Below the pieces are notes generated by a model. It was not told where the DNA came from. It saw nothing but the letters and a program-made list of their open reading frames with translations, and ran no database searches. Positions 10,321 to 22,273 of a stretch of DNA of 64,000 nt are shown here, one piece after another (positions within the stretch are counted from its first letter, which is position 1; the number at the start of each line of letters is the position of its first letter). A program made the translations under genes and the position numbers. Source of the DNA: Pinus tabuliformis. Its lineage: Eukaryota > Streptophyta > Pinopsida > Pinales > Pinaceae. The stretch spans positions 632,617,269 to 632,681,268 of the forward strand of contig CM062816.1 of the NCBI GenBank assembly GCA_031772625.1, given 5' to 3'.

Positions 10321-10502
10321 TGTAGAACTTTCAAATGTTGACTATTGAGTGCAGTTTGTTAGTATAACAATCTGAATATGATAGCTTATGGGGCTTAGAA
10401 GTGAGCTGGCAGAATGAGAGCAGCTGGGGCCAAAGTTGCCTTTTGAAAGGAGCAACTTGAAGAATTTAACTGAACTTTGCTTTGTTCTGGTGAATTCTCA
10501 GG

Positions 10503-10511
10503 ATTTATAGA
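10503..10511 (-). promoter_or_regulatory. TATA box upstream of the 398-codon ORF
   Basis: The minus strand reads CTATAAAT in a plausible core-promoter position. A start site about 30 nt downstream would give a 5' leader of about 150 nt before the ATG at 10320. This suggests the cassette has its own promoter separate from the TATA box at 5341-5350. Confidence 0.45.
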
Positions 10512-10989
10512 CAGGGAGGGCAATTACAGAGGAGACAAGGATTACAACTTGGTATAATGAGGTCTTCAAATCAAACACTCGGAAAAAGGGAACAATGTCG
10601 GGGAGGTGGGAGAGTATGTCAAATCTAAGCCCGAAAATGACTCTGCAACTGTGAAATTATGTATGGTGCCTCGCTATTTTGAACAGAGGATACTTTAGAT
10701 TATTTTAGGCTAACATTAACAGGACAACACCATTAATTTAGGATCTCTTATGCAATTCAGTGGAAAATTTGCACAGAATGGGAAGAACACGGGCAAACGG
10801 GTTGGTTTTGGTAAATACCTGGTTTAGCCACTTCCGAGGGTCGTTGAATTGATGAGAAGACAAAGAATGTCATTGAATTGGCGAGTGGCAGCTTTTGCAG
10901 CAGTGAATTTTTGCAATCTGGAGGTAGTTGGAGGTCACCAGCGAAACGACGCAACTACGTTTGTATCGTGAAAATGACATAAAGCAGTC

Positions 10990-11520
10990 ACTTTCAGCCT
11001 TTTTAATCATAAATTTTCCGCATATGCGCTTTTGGCACTTTCCTGCAATGACACCAGCATGATGTCATCAGCGGGCCCGGGGTACGGATGGGTGACGTGG
11101 GCGCTGATTGGGATGACAGCTTGGCGGGACACGGTGGCAGAATGCGGGAGTGGCCGGATAGAGTGGCAGGCAACGTGGAATAGTGGCGGGGGCCCTGGCA
11201 TGATGTCATGATGACGAGGTACTGTCGTAATGGGCACGGCTGGTTTGCGGGAAGCGGTTTTTGGTTTTCCTGCACCACTTTTGGGGAAAGGTGGTTTCGG
11301 GGGGGAGGGCTCTGAACACCCCGGGCTGCCGACACGTGGCTGGGGTGCGGCGGCAAAACCGCCCATCCCCCAGACGTTAAAGCTCAGCATATCCAGAGCC
11401 CATATCACCCGCCCATCATTGGATCAAGCGTGGCGGGAGATCAAGGGCTGGCGGGGCCTGCTGTGTGGCGTGCAAGTTTGGAGGCGTGACCTGCCCAATA
11501 TTAAATTAATACTTTAATGG
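10990..11520 (-). promoter_or_regulatory. GC-rich upstream region with clustered bZIP-type sites
   Basis: This stretch is sharply more GC- and CpG-rich than its flanks. It holds ATGATGTCAT (11059-11068), TGACGTGG (11093-11100), TGATGTCATGATGACG (11201-11216) and a G-box CACGTG (11333-11338). TGACG and ACGT cores are known binding sites of plant bZIP factors (TGA and G-box classes). They lie about 550-830 bp upstream of the TATA box at 10503, as an upstream activating region would. No protein is supported here: the short open frames are by-products of the high GC. Confidence 0.4.
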
Positions 11521-13747
11521 CGCGGGACCAAACCTTGGTCGGGTGGGTTTTTTTGTTTCAAATCAATGCATGCGACTGTGCCATAACACATAATAAAGGT
11601 TTTTTAACCATTTTTACCAAAATATTGGGTTTTAACTTTGAGGGGGAATTATCTTGCAAGGGTTTTTAGCTGAATGGTGGCTTGGGTGTAGGCTATTAAT
11701 TTAACCTGGGGTTAGATTAATTCCTGGGTAAAGACTCAAAAGGGTTGACTATAGTCCCAGATGGACTAATGTCTCCCATGACATGTTATTTAGCTATAAT
11801 GCTAAAAGGGTGGGATATTTAATATGTTTTTGAGAATTTTTAATAGTTTTTGTAAGAAAAAGGGGTGGGGATGTTCTTAGGGAGCTATATAATAAGTTTA
11901 GAAGTTAATATGGATATGTGGGGTGAAGTGGGAAACTAGAGATGGAGGAAGTGTGAAGTGATGACTTTACACAAGAAATGTGGCTTTCAGAAGGGAGGAG
12001 TACAGGGAGGACTATTTAGGCAGATCGTAAAGTCCTCAAGGGGGTGTTAGTAAGAATTTTTTTTTTTTGAAGGGGAGTGAGGGAAGTTAGACATGCCTTG
12101 ATAGTTCTGCCATATAGATCATTGTTCTTTCCTTTCTCTTATTAGTGAGATCAGATATGATCTTCCATATATCATGTGTTTAGATATTGCTTCTGCAACC
12201 TCCAACTGCCTACCCTGCCTAATAGACCTAACGTTCTTTCTTCTTTTTGATGGGTGCACTTAGCCTTGCAAACCCTGATAATCCTCTTTTCTTTTTGCTA
12301 CCCTCCTATCTAAATCTACCCTTATGTCTTCCAAGGACCCAGATTAAGCAATTGGGGCTCATCCCTTTCTCTATCCAGCTAATCATCTGTCAAGCTTGAG
12401 TTATTTGAACATGTATTCATTCTCTAGTCTAGAACAGGAAATTTAAAACATGGGATGGCCCAGCTTAAACTGTTGGGTCACCCATCAAGATAGAAGTGGA
12501 ATTTAGGTTGGACACTTTCCTGGTCTTTCTTTGGGGTTCATTTCATTTGTTTTTTCTGACCAATTCATTTTCTTGCCTTTTGATTATTCTTTTAAGGCAT
12601 ACCCTCTTTACATTTTTTAACTCTCTGCTTCTTTCACAAAAATGGAACCTTTGTATCACCAAAGATGAACAATTTTGGCACTTCCACTATCAATCATGAA
12701 AAATGAAATCCTATTGGTATAGGAGACTAACAATCCTAACCATTATTGTGAACCTCAATAAACCCAACATGCACATAAGCAAAACCATATCCTTAAATAA
12801 AATTTAACAAGTAAGAGAATTTCCTAATGAAGAATTGAACATAGATTTTTAGTTTCCATATTGTCCTACCTTTCATGGATGATATAATATTATGTTCTGA
12901 TCAATTCTAGAGGCACCTAGCATAATAGCTCTAAGGCTTCTTAAATATTAAGATTTCTTCGTGTATTGTTAGTATTCAACGGTTATCTCAAGCATGTAAG
13001 CACAATGACTCTTTACTTAAGCAAAAACCCCCAACTTGGATAATGGCATGCACCACGATATGCACCACACAAATTTCTTCCATGTCCCTTCTTTTAAGCA
13101 ACTTGCACGATTAGCTAAACTAGTATCAATGTATAGCATAGATTACTGGAACCGTAGATTACACCATATTGATTTCTCATGTACCATGGTCTTATGCATG
13201 AATTGTTTTCTAGTTACCATAGGTATCATATGTTTCGTAATGATGATTACATTTAGATTTACTAGATGTCTCATACACCCATATATGTACATCCCACAAC
13301 AAGGTTATTGTAATCTATTCCACTTCGGTATAATGGTCCCATGTAGTTTTCATAATAAGTAAGATGGCTCCATAGCCCCAAGCCACATAAAATACATACT
13401 ATGAATCTACTCCTTTAAGTAATGAGGTTCACAGGCATAGCAATGAAACTGTTCATCGTACATAATCCTTAATGCTGCTTCCTCAATATCATAACTATAA
13501 CTAGAACTACATAAAAAAATTAAACCAATAAAATAATCAATTTTTTAGGTAGAAAATTTCCTCATAAATCATTATCCATATGGATTTAACTCTTGTACAC
13601 AAGTCCAAATGAGCAGTTATTAACCCATGCAAACTACTTTTTCCATGCAAAATTTCCAAGTTTTTATCCAAAATAGTATTCATATCTATGTTGCACGTAT
13701 CTCGACAATTTATAATTTTGCAATATTCATTCATAGTGACTTACGCA
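11521..13747. other. No gene recognised
   Basis: AT-rich to mixed sequence with no long frame carrying recognisable motifs. A purine tract followed by TGTTAG near 12041-12055 looks like a polypurine tract/LTR start on the plus strand, but no partner was found. Confidence 0.5.
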
Positions 13748-13891
13748 TAATATTCCCCTACCCACAAGAAAACGTTTTTAGAGACAAATTCTTCATTGTT
13801 GACCATACATTGGTTAATATAATTTTCCCCTACCCACAAGCAAACATTTTTGATAAACAAATTCTTCATTGTTGACCATACCTTGATTAAT
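13748..13891. repeat. 72-bp tandem duplication
   Basis: Two adjacent units share CCCCTACCCACAAG (13755 and 13827) and ACAAATTCTTCATTGTTGAC, offset by 72 bp, with a few mismatches and small indels. Confidence 0.75.
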
Positions 13892-16484
13892 GTTTCAACA
13901 CCGCCTGTGGGGTAGAATTAATAAAATATGTCCTTCAATTCTTTTTAACATTTTCTCATTTTTATTTACAAAAATAGCAGAGAGAAGAAGGAAAATTGTT
14001 TTATCATGTATAACCAAAACTTATTAAAATCAGTATAATCTCATGTTAAGTGTCATCCCTTTCTTTTGATATAAATGTGAGAAAATAACAACTATCTTTC
14101 CTCTATTTTTAACATTTATACGTGTTGCATGTAGAATGTTGAATGTTCATAGTCTTGTTGCTCTTTCTTCCCATGACCGATCCTTTCATTCCTGCATTGT
14201 TGTATTCAGAAACAACCGCAAATTCCATTTCAGAAGAAACCACTAAAAAGAATTAGTGAACGTCGTCTAATTAAATGCCTAGATTTAGAAATTAAATTAA
14301 ACAGCCTAGACCATATGCTCAAATCTTCAAGAACGGTGATGCAATGGAAATTTAATGATAGAGGGTGCACACTAATACAAGTCTAGCATATCGAAAAATG
14401 ATTATTTGCACTAGATTGGTTATAGATCGACCATAAAATAACATATTAATCAAGATAAAATCAACCATTACAACAATCAAAGTATTTTGGACTCGATCAA
14501 AAAACAAATGGGTAAGAGATCTTAACATCATATCAATGCCATTAATTTAATAATTTCTCCCTGATTGAGTCCATGCAACAACCAATGAAAAAAAATTCAC
14601 TTACGAGAACTGGTATGATCTAGCCATTTTAGTAAAGAGTGGAGTCCATGAAATTTTCCTTGACAATAAAGCCTATGAGTAACATCACTTTTGGCCTTCG
14701 TGATTTCATTCTCCATGGTTCTAATATCCTTGGAGAAAATCTAGAACACAATCATCCTATTTTCTACTCAGTGAATCGTGCTTATTTCATGGAAACCATC
14801 GAGTGCCCACCTATGATGATAATCATTATCCCATGGAGGATAGGCATTCACAATTGTTCCAAAAAGAAATAGCCATGTTACAACTTCATTATCCCTCCAA
14901 AACTATGGTGCAATAGGTAAAAAACAATATTTAAAATGAAAGGGAAGTCTTATCAAGGAAACAATATGAGTAAACAATAGATTGTCAAAGGCAACAACAA
15001 GCTTTGGATTTTCTATCCTCATGAAATGGTTCAACCATTCGATTGACATATAAAGGAATACAATAATAGTGATTTTCTACATTTTCCAATGTATTATTGC
15101 TTTTACCTATAACTCAGGGATCTAGATCTACCCACATTGGCAATCATTGATCTAGATCTACCCGAACCTAATTTCATGCTATTTGAGAAGCTTTCTAATC
15201 ATATTCGAGAAATAAAACTACTTTCACCAACTTTCCCCTGCCCCAACACATGCCTAATGTTTGAGAAATAACGTATGAACCAAGCTCACTTTATTTTTTT
15301 ATCTATTTCTACTGTTGTAATTTCGAAAAAAAACATTTCAAAAAAAAAATCTAAAGATCCGCAATGCTGTAAGGCTTCCCACTGCCGAAGCTGACATAAT
15401 CCAATAGAATATGAGGATGCAATTTCCTAAATGCATTCTACTTTTTACCGATGTTTATTGGATTTCCTATATCTGGGAGCAAGGAAAAGAAATCATGTTT
15501 TTTAATTCTGCTATGCAATGTGGATAAACCCTACCTTTTTGGCTTTGGTTACAACCATCGCTTTGTTCACCAACTTCTCTATAAAAATCTCTCACATCCA
15601 ATATGGTGGTTAAGAAATTCAACATGCAATGTTTAAAGGGAAAACCAAAATCATCCTTGTGATGTTCTCCATCTTCTAATTTGGGAAAAGATGTTGCTTA
15701 ACAACTACTAATAAGACATGGGTTACAACTGACCAACCCGACATTCATCTAGCCTTCTTGCTACTTTTCTAATAACGCATGACAATAATCGTATTACCCA
15801 AAGATAATGACCATTGCATCAAGTGCCAAGTCACATGGGAGGAGTCATATAATTTAGTTAACCATCTTCTAGAGCAAAATATGAGCCCTGATCTCGTAGA
15901 AACCTCTTTCCGCTCTCGATTTTCCCGCCTCTTTCTACACATACTTTCCTATCTTCTTTTGTCCAGGGGCCGCTCCACCCACTCACTTCACCATCTTCCT
16001 TGTGTAGCATCCAACATTGCATACTGAATCAATATTATGTTGTTTAACAGTGTAAAGGTTTCACCTAGTGCAGAGATATCGTTGCGCGAAATTACAACCC
16101 CCACAAAAGTTAAATACCAGATGCATGATTGATATCTTCTACATTCTAGGTGTGCTCTCTAAGAAAATGAACATATTTTTTATATAACATGGCAGCGAGG
16201 TGTCTACTGCTTGGTGCAAAACTTCTGCGAGAAGGTTATTGGTAGAAACTTGGTCTTCCCATTTTGTTCAATGTGAGCTCTAGGCCTTGTAATACTCACT
16301 CGTGAATTGATGTAATGCAACCCACTAGCGACTGGAAACTATTGAATTTTGGGTGAATCAATAGAGTTAGTACGTTCCTAAAGAGTTTAATCTTATATTG
16401 ACTATGAAGAGTCAACAAGAAGTTAATGACCGTGGTTTTTTTCATTTTTACTATTCAAACAAGAGTTGTTGTATAGTCCCATAG
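13892..16484. other. No gene recognised
   Basis: AT-rich sequence with only short scattered frames. It contains a small duplicated GATCTAGATCTACCC motif near 15120-15165. It may be internal sequence of the older element whose LTR lies at 22274-23992, because the element at 16485-21845 inserted between them. Confidence 0.4.
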
Positions 16485-16893
16485 TGAAGAAAACTAATAA
16501 AAAAATAATACACTCACTAAAAAAATAAATATTAGACATATAGAAAAACCGGAGATGGTGGAAAAGGCATGAGATGCATTCTTGAAGTACCTCACTCTCA
16601 TGAATTTCATTATTAAAACAATGCTTATGATACATATAAATACATGAGGAAGTTGTCTCAAGATAGTGCATCTATCTTGAGCAAAGTTGGTTGAGAAAAT
16701 ATCTCAACGACACACTAATCTAGAACCCTAACTAGTTGGAGAGAATATCTCAACCAACTAAGCCTAAAATGACTCCTAGCCATGAGGAATAAACTCAATC
16801 TAGAAGGGTAGGATTAAATCCTGAATTTCATGATTTTAATTAATTTAATTATTTGGACTTAGAATTGTTTTTAGTGTGAGAGTGAGGCTAACA
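16485..16893 (-). repeat. 3' LTR of the 5.36-kb element
   Basis: 409 bp, beginning TGAAGAAAAC and ending GAGGCTAACA on the plus strand, and matching 21437-21845 throughout. It is preceded by CATAG. Confidence 0.88.
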
Positions 16894-16914
16894 TTCCCCC
16901 CCCCCCCCCCCCCC
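16894..16914 (-). promoter_or_regulatory. Polypurine tract (G19 on the minus strand)
   Basis: A run of 19 C on the plus strand directly abuts the LTR edge. On the minus strand it is a G tract next to the 3' LTR, the position of the plus-strand priming polypurine tract. Confidence 0.7.
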
Positions 16915-17543
16915 AATGATAAGTCCAAATTTAAGAACCAGGAACCATCTTCCAAGTTCTCATGCTAAAACTGTTAATCCTAAAAAGACATTTTCCTAAA
17001 AAACTGCCAAAGTTGGATGCTGAAGAAGCTGCAATATGAAGAGACCATGAGTCAGTTGCATGTCTAATTCATCCCTGAATTTAACTTGACAACTCCATCA
17101 CATGCCAAGCTGCAAAAGAATCCATATGTCCATTGCTTGAAATCAAAATCCTATGTCCACTCACTAAATATGATGAATGGCCACTGGATGACGATGCTGA
17201 AAAATAACTCACTGTTTCTTTTTTTGTGTTTGAAAACTGCTCACAGTTGACATTTTTGTCGATCACCCACTGGTAAATTTTGTTGATGCTCACTCACTGA
17301 TGAAAATTCTCACTGTCTACTTTGTAGATGTTGTCGAGACATTTAGTCTAACAACCACTCTCAATTTCATTAACATTTTCCCCCCTTTGTCAGCTGAAAG
17401 GAGAGACAATTTTCTGCAAATTATATTTGAACTCCCCCCTTCAGGTATAGGAGTCTTGTTCTAGTGTACTCCCTCCTTCAACTGGATAAGAGTACCATCT
17501 TCACTTTTATTGTTGGTTGCATTATGTGTGAATGAATTCGATT

Positions 17544-18290
17544 TTAAAACTTATACAAACTTTTGACTGTGGATGACCATTCCCAATGATCAATCCATGA
17601 ATAATCGATCTTCAATCTGCTTGATTGTTGTTGTTTGCTGCATTGTGTTGATGAATTATTTGACTTGCCATAATGGTGACAAGGATGGAGATCAAAACAC
17701 TGATTTTCTAGATGACCGTTCTTTTGACAATGAAGGCATTTTGGTTTGACTACAACTTCAGTTTGCATGCATTTATGTTTGTTTTCAACTTTCTCAGAAC
17801 TAGCCAATTTGATTTGTGCAAGAAACCTTGCACTGACATACTTAATGGGCCTTGAATAATCTAGGATATGCAAGTTAGTGTCATCTTTGACATATCCTAA
17901 GCCTCATAATTTTTTGTTACTTTGAAGTTCTTCCCATGGCTTGATGATTAGTTTGGAAGAAAGTTGAACTAGATCAGGGACCACTTCGACACTTGAAGTT
18001 CGTTGGATCAATGACATGGAATCAACATCTTTATCTTCATATGTACGGATGAAAGACTTGGAAACATCACTCTTTTGTTGTAAATCATCTCTTTAAAGTT
18101 GTGACTCCAGCTGAAGGAACTCAATTGTTTCATGTGCTTGTTGTAGATTAATTGAAATATCAACAAGAGTTTCTTTCCTGATTTGTACCATGTCTTCAGC
18201 AGTTGAGAGGATCAAATTGTTAAGAATATTTAACAATTGAATGATTTTTTCCATCGGAACTTGTTTGAACTCATGCTCACTTGCTTGTAA
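17544..18290 (-). pseudogene. gag remnant with zinc knuckles
   Basis: The minus-strand frame starts near EKIIQLLNILNNLI, passes through a helical charged region (ISINLQQAHETIEFLQLESQ), two stops, and ends in an open 109-codon piece (17873-17544). That piece carries CLHCQKNGHLENQC, a canonical C-x2-C-x4-H-x4-C knuckle, followed by a degenerate second one (CHHYGKSNNSSTQC, with a Cys and a His replaced). Zinc knuckles bind genomic RNA for packaging. The family (copia or gypsy) cannot be fixed without RT. Confidence 0.65.
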
Positions 18291-19709
18291 TACTTGTTGG
18301 ATTTGTAGAACTCACTTGCTTTATGATTGATCAATTGTTGCATGCTCGATTGAACTTGTTTTAACAATTGATTGTTTGAACTCACACTTTCTTTCTTTCA
18401 CACTCACTTGATGTTGTGAGATTTGCACATGCTTGAACTTACACTCTTGATTGATCAAAAGAAGAGTGTCGAATACTATAGAAAATGCACCCAAGAGAAA
18501 TGCTTACAATGATTTGAATAACTGAGTTAAAAAGCAATGGATTCACATGGTTTAATTGATTCCCTATCAATTCAAAGTCTGGGTGTCAGTTTCAACCGAG
18601 AATGCACCCTTACAATTAAACTTAATTTGACTTGGATTACAATCAGACTTACAAATTATAATTTGCAAGTTCCAGTTTTGTATTCAGCTTATTAAAAAAT
18701 GGCCCAAGTGCAATTGCCAATTTTTTTTTGTTGAATTGTTACAAAAATTATTGATGTAGATGACAACTAGATTGGGTTTTGATGTAGAAATGTCTTTGAC
18801 AACTTGATTATGTACTATTGCTTCTTGATTGCTTGTAGTTTTCTTGAAAGATCATCTTATCATGTTGATGATGTGACACTTTGTGCTTGTGTACTTAAGC
18901 TTGATTACACGAGCTTGATTAAGTGTTCTTATACTTAAAATTTCTTATGTGCATGTAATTTTTTAAGAATAATACAAAGAGAGTGTTTTGATAATTTGAA
19001 CATAAGTCATGCACATGCATCCATTACACACGGTGTACCTAAGATCCCCTTATTCAATTTCGGGTGGATCTAGGACACAAGAGCCAAAAAAATTATGATT
19101 TTATTAATTACTGAAGTACGTCATTCTTCAATGTCACAACTTTGTCAAAAATGTCATGCTTTGCAAACTTTGGAAGCAAATTGTCTTCAAAAACGGCATG
19201 TAGTGACTCAATCACTTTCAAAGTAAAAAAATTACTTTGGAGTACAACAATGACTTTTAGCTAAAAAAAATAATTCACTTATCACTCCAAATAAAAAAAT
19301 TCACTTATGACTTCAAATACAACTCCCAAAAATACTTCAAAGAGATTGACACTTATATCTCCACTAAAGAAAATGCACCTTTTCACTTTAGTAAAATAAT
19401 GTAATTTTTTTTTAATGTAATTTAAAAACAAATTACATTAAGAAGAAAAACATCTTCTTACCATTATCATTGTCAATCATCATGTGTAAGATCTCATCTG
19501 GATCAAACATTTGATCGAGATCCTGCAATTGGATATCTTGGAAAGTGTCGAGCGGCTTTGCAGACTCATTAGGTTGAGCTTTTATGGAAATTGGCTCAAT
19601 CTCAGAGTTTGATAGAAAACCCTTCTAAAACCATTGAAGACATAAATTCAATAGGGCTTCTCTTCAAAACAGCTTGTGCAATAGCTATCAGTCGTTCTCC
19701 GTTTTCCAT

Positions 19710-20070
19710 TCTTCAGCATGGCGGCTGCAACAGAGTAGCATAACTTCAAGACATTGCAGGACCTTGGCTATTATGAACTTGAATTTCGTGGAGATTACAT
19801 AGCACGGAAGCTCAACAAAAATGACAATATGGGTAGAGCGGCTGACTATATTGTGTCCAGACAAGGAAACAACAAAGAGCGTTCACAATGAGTGTTTCCC
19901 TCCTTACGAGTGTAGGCAAGGTACTTTCAGAGGCTCCTTTGCAGCTGATAGAGCTGATTATCCAGTGGAACTTGTTGACAACATTGGCAATCTGATTTGG
20001 AAGTTTGGAAACCCTGGAGAATTATATGTCGGTTACATGAGCTTGGAAATCACTAACCTTGTTACGTAGC
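19710..20070 (+). other. Possible second host-derived fragment, unrecognised
   Basis: Plus-strand frames here (DLGYYELEFRGDYIARKLNK near 19760, then ECFPPYECRQGTFRGSFAAD up to 20069) look protein-like and are on the same strand as the syntaxin fragment. I cannot name the source, and the frames are not continuous. The stretch from 20576 to 20968 is also open for 130 codons without a recognisable domain. Confidence 0.3.
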
Positions 20071-20380
20071 AATTTCTTGGCAGGGACTTCTTACAATAGA
20101 GCATCTACATGGATTTTCTCTCTTATCTAATGCTATGAATCTTGGCCAACAATGCCCCAACAACACAACAATGATTTTCGCCTTCTGATGTCATGTGTTT
20201 GGTGCACACTCACCACACAATACCATCGATTCACCACAACAACATTTTGCAAAGGCTCAAAAATGATTTTCATAGCAATCAAAAGTGATATTCATAAGCT
20301 CAATACTGATCATTTATGCAGTGATTTCAACAACATAAACCATTTTAAAAATTTAATAAACAAGTAATAATAAATCACTC

Positions 20381-20569
20381 AGAATTGGATTTCGCATACA
20401 TCACACATCCGAAAAACTTGCTAAACTCGCAAAATTGCCCAAAAGAACATCAGTGTTTGATGATCCAACTGTAGAGATCCAAGAACTCAGAGTTGTTATG
20501 AGGAAAGATATTACTGCATTGAATTCTGCAGGTGTAGACCTACAAATCCAAGAATTTGAAGGTACATGA
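20381..20569 (+). pseudogene. Captured fragment of a plant syntaxin (SYP31/SYP32, Sed5 type)
   Basis: A 62-codon frame reads RIGFRIHHTSEKLAKLAKL then TSVFDDPTVEIQEL and KDITALNSAGVDLQ. This matches the conserved linker just after the N-terminus of plant SYP3-group Qa-SNAREs, where the K-L-A-K-L-A-K and F-D-D-P-T-x-E-I-Q-E-L blocks are diagnostic. The parent protein acts in Golgi membrane fusion. Only this piece is present: there is no SNARE helix or transmembrane anchor. It ends in a TGA. It lies antisense inside the LTR element at 16485-21845, so it is a transduplicated gene scrap and not a working gene. Confidence 0.75.
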
Positions 20570-21418
20570 GAATAGATGGCAGTTGTTTTTTTGCTAGTGC
20601 CTCAAAAGATTCTACAAAATCGTTTGTTCAACAAATCCATTTGGGTGCTTGAGATGGCCGATGTTGGCTCCCACGGTTTCTACATTATCACACATTTTTT
20701 CATTCCACCACGTCGTCAGGAAATTTTAATCATGATCTGTAATCAACATCATCGACTTTCCCTTTTCCTCACTACACTTGATCTGAAAGGCTATTTTTCT
20801 ACGTTGTCCACCACTTTGTTAAAAAAGATTGATGTGGATAATACAGGGGTTGTGAAAAGGGACCTATTTGTTGGTTATTGGATTGATGAAAAAATGGTAA
20901 CTATGGACTTGGAAAACAAAATCTTCAAAGTTCCAAGGCAGCCAGATAATAACTCTCACTTAGGATGATTTCAACCCCATATTGAGAGAGCTTCTAGCTA
21001 CACATCCATGATTGGAATTCCTACACAGTACACAAGAATTTCAATAGAGATATGTAGAGATTATGATTTATAAAATCTTTTACTACACAAATCGGTTTGG
21101 AAATGACCATATTACAGTAAGAGAACTGAAACATGGAAATCTCATACCATGATTTCTTCAGGAAATTTTGAATTTGACACATTCAATGTTCGATAGTCAA
21201 AGCTCAAGGATGTCGCAGAGAAGTTTGTCATTGTGCAGTTTGGATTGTTCCCCTTTTGCTCGGATAACGCTCAATTCCATTCTCAATTCCAATGCCAATG
21301 CTCAATTGCATTTCAGCCTTCACTGAGTCTTCTTGTCTCAATATAGGTTCTGATAGACTTCTTTAGACCATATCTCCATAGGTTTTAATAACATAATCTT
21401 TGCACATAGTAGCTCTTA

Positions 21419-21434
21419 ACATGCTCTGGTACCA
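21419..21434 (-). promoter_or_regulatory. Primer binding site (initiator tRNA-Met type)
   Basis: The minus strand reads TGGTACCAGAGCATGT, one mismatch from the common TGGTATCAGAGC, two bases inside the 5' LTR (21437-21845). Confidence 0.75.
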
Positions 21435-21436
21435 CA

Positions 21437-21845
21437 TGAATAAAACTAATAAAAAAATAATACACCCACTCATAAAATAAATATTAGACATATAAAAAAA
21501 CTAGACACGGTGAAAAAGGCAAGAGAGACTTTCCTGTAGTCCCTCATTATCATGAATTTCATTATTAAAATAATGTTTATGATACATGAAAATACATGAG
21601 GAAGTTGTCTCAAGATAGTCCATCTATCTTGAAAAAACTTGGTTGACAAAATATCTCAACAACACACTAATCTAGGAGCTTAACTAGTTGGAGAGAATCT
21701 CTCAACCAACTAAGCCTAAATTGACTCCTAACCATGAGGAACAAGCTGAATATAGAAAGGTAGGATTAAATCCTAACTTTCATCATTTTAATTAATTTAA
21801 TTATTTGGACTTAGAATTGTTCTTAATGTGAGAGTGAGGCAAACA
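21437..21845 (-). repeat. 5' LTR of the 5.36-kb element
   Basis: 409 bp, beginning TGAATAAAAC and ending GAGGCAAACA on the plus strand, followed by the CATAG duplication. Confidence 0.88.
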
Positions 21846-22259
21846 CATAGGTGGTCACATTTTCTGTAGCAACCCCTCGTAAGCTAACCAATGGAGGTGA
21901 CCATATGAATTATAATTATTTGATATCCAAACATGCATATTTCACTATTCAGTTTTTATCTCAGCATGTCGATTGCACATGTCATAATTTAATCAATTAA
22001 GATCCACATAGAACCCCAAATGTTTTGAATGAAATGATATCATGTTATATATTTAGCATATGTATGTTATTGATGCTTCAATAACCATGTTAATACTTTT
22101 ATTTAGTCTCAAAAATTTCCTTTAAAACCCAAAAACCATATTCTAAGTTTAAACTTCAGCTTTATGGATTATAGAGTTGTTTTTTTTTTTAATTAAAAAC
22201 CCGTCAAGGAAAATGCTACGTAGGAGGATTGGTCCATAGGCCTCAGTGTTTGAGCCTAT

Positions 22260-22271
22260 GGTCTGATACCA
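22260..22271 (-). promoter_or_regulatory. Primer binding site of an older LTR element
   Basis: The minus strand reads TGGTATCAGACC, two bases inside an LTR edge (TGTAACAAACC, 22274). This matches the tRNA-Met class except for the eleventh base. Confidence 0.65.
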
Positions 22272-22273
22272 TT

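Larger units (their letters stand above)
16485..21845 (-). mobile_element. Complete LTR retrotransposon, 5,361 bp, TSD CATAG
   Basis: Two 409-bp LTRs (16485-16893 and 21437-21845) begin TGAA and end AACA, and the element is flanked by a perfect 5-bp duplication CATAG (16480-16484 and 21846-21850). A primer site lies just inside the right LTR and a purine tract (poly-C on the plus strand) just inside the left LTR, so the element reads on the minus strand. The LTRs differ at many positions, so the insertion is old. The only retroelement protein seen is a gag remnant. I found no RT, integrase or protease, so it is a non-autonomous (LARD-like) element. A host syntaxin fragment lies inside on the opposite strand. 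Confidence 0.9.

Noticed and set aside
11003-11517. Overlapping frames of 95-133 codons on both strands
   Set aside because: They arise from high GC content, which lowers stop frequency. They are Pro/Arg/Ser-rich with no motif, and the region fits a promoter better.
12041-12060. Purine tract followed by TGTTAG, looking like a polypurine tract and LTR start on the plus strand
   Set aside because: No matching LTR end, primer site or second copy could be found, and A/G-rich tracts are common here.
13036-13362. 108-codon plus-strand frame rich in His, Met, Cys and Phe
   Set aside because: No domain, no supporting signals, and composition typical of AT-rich chance frames.
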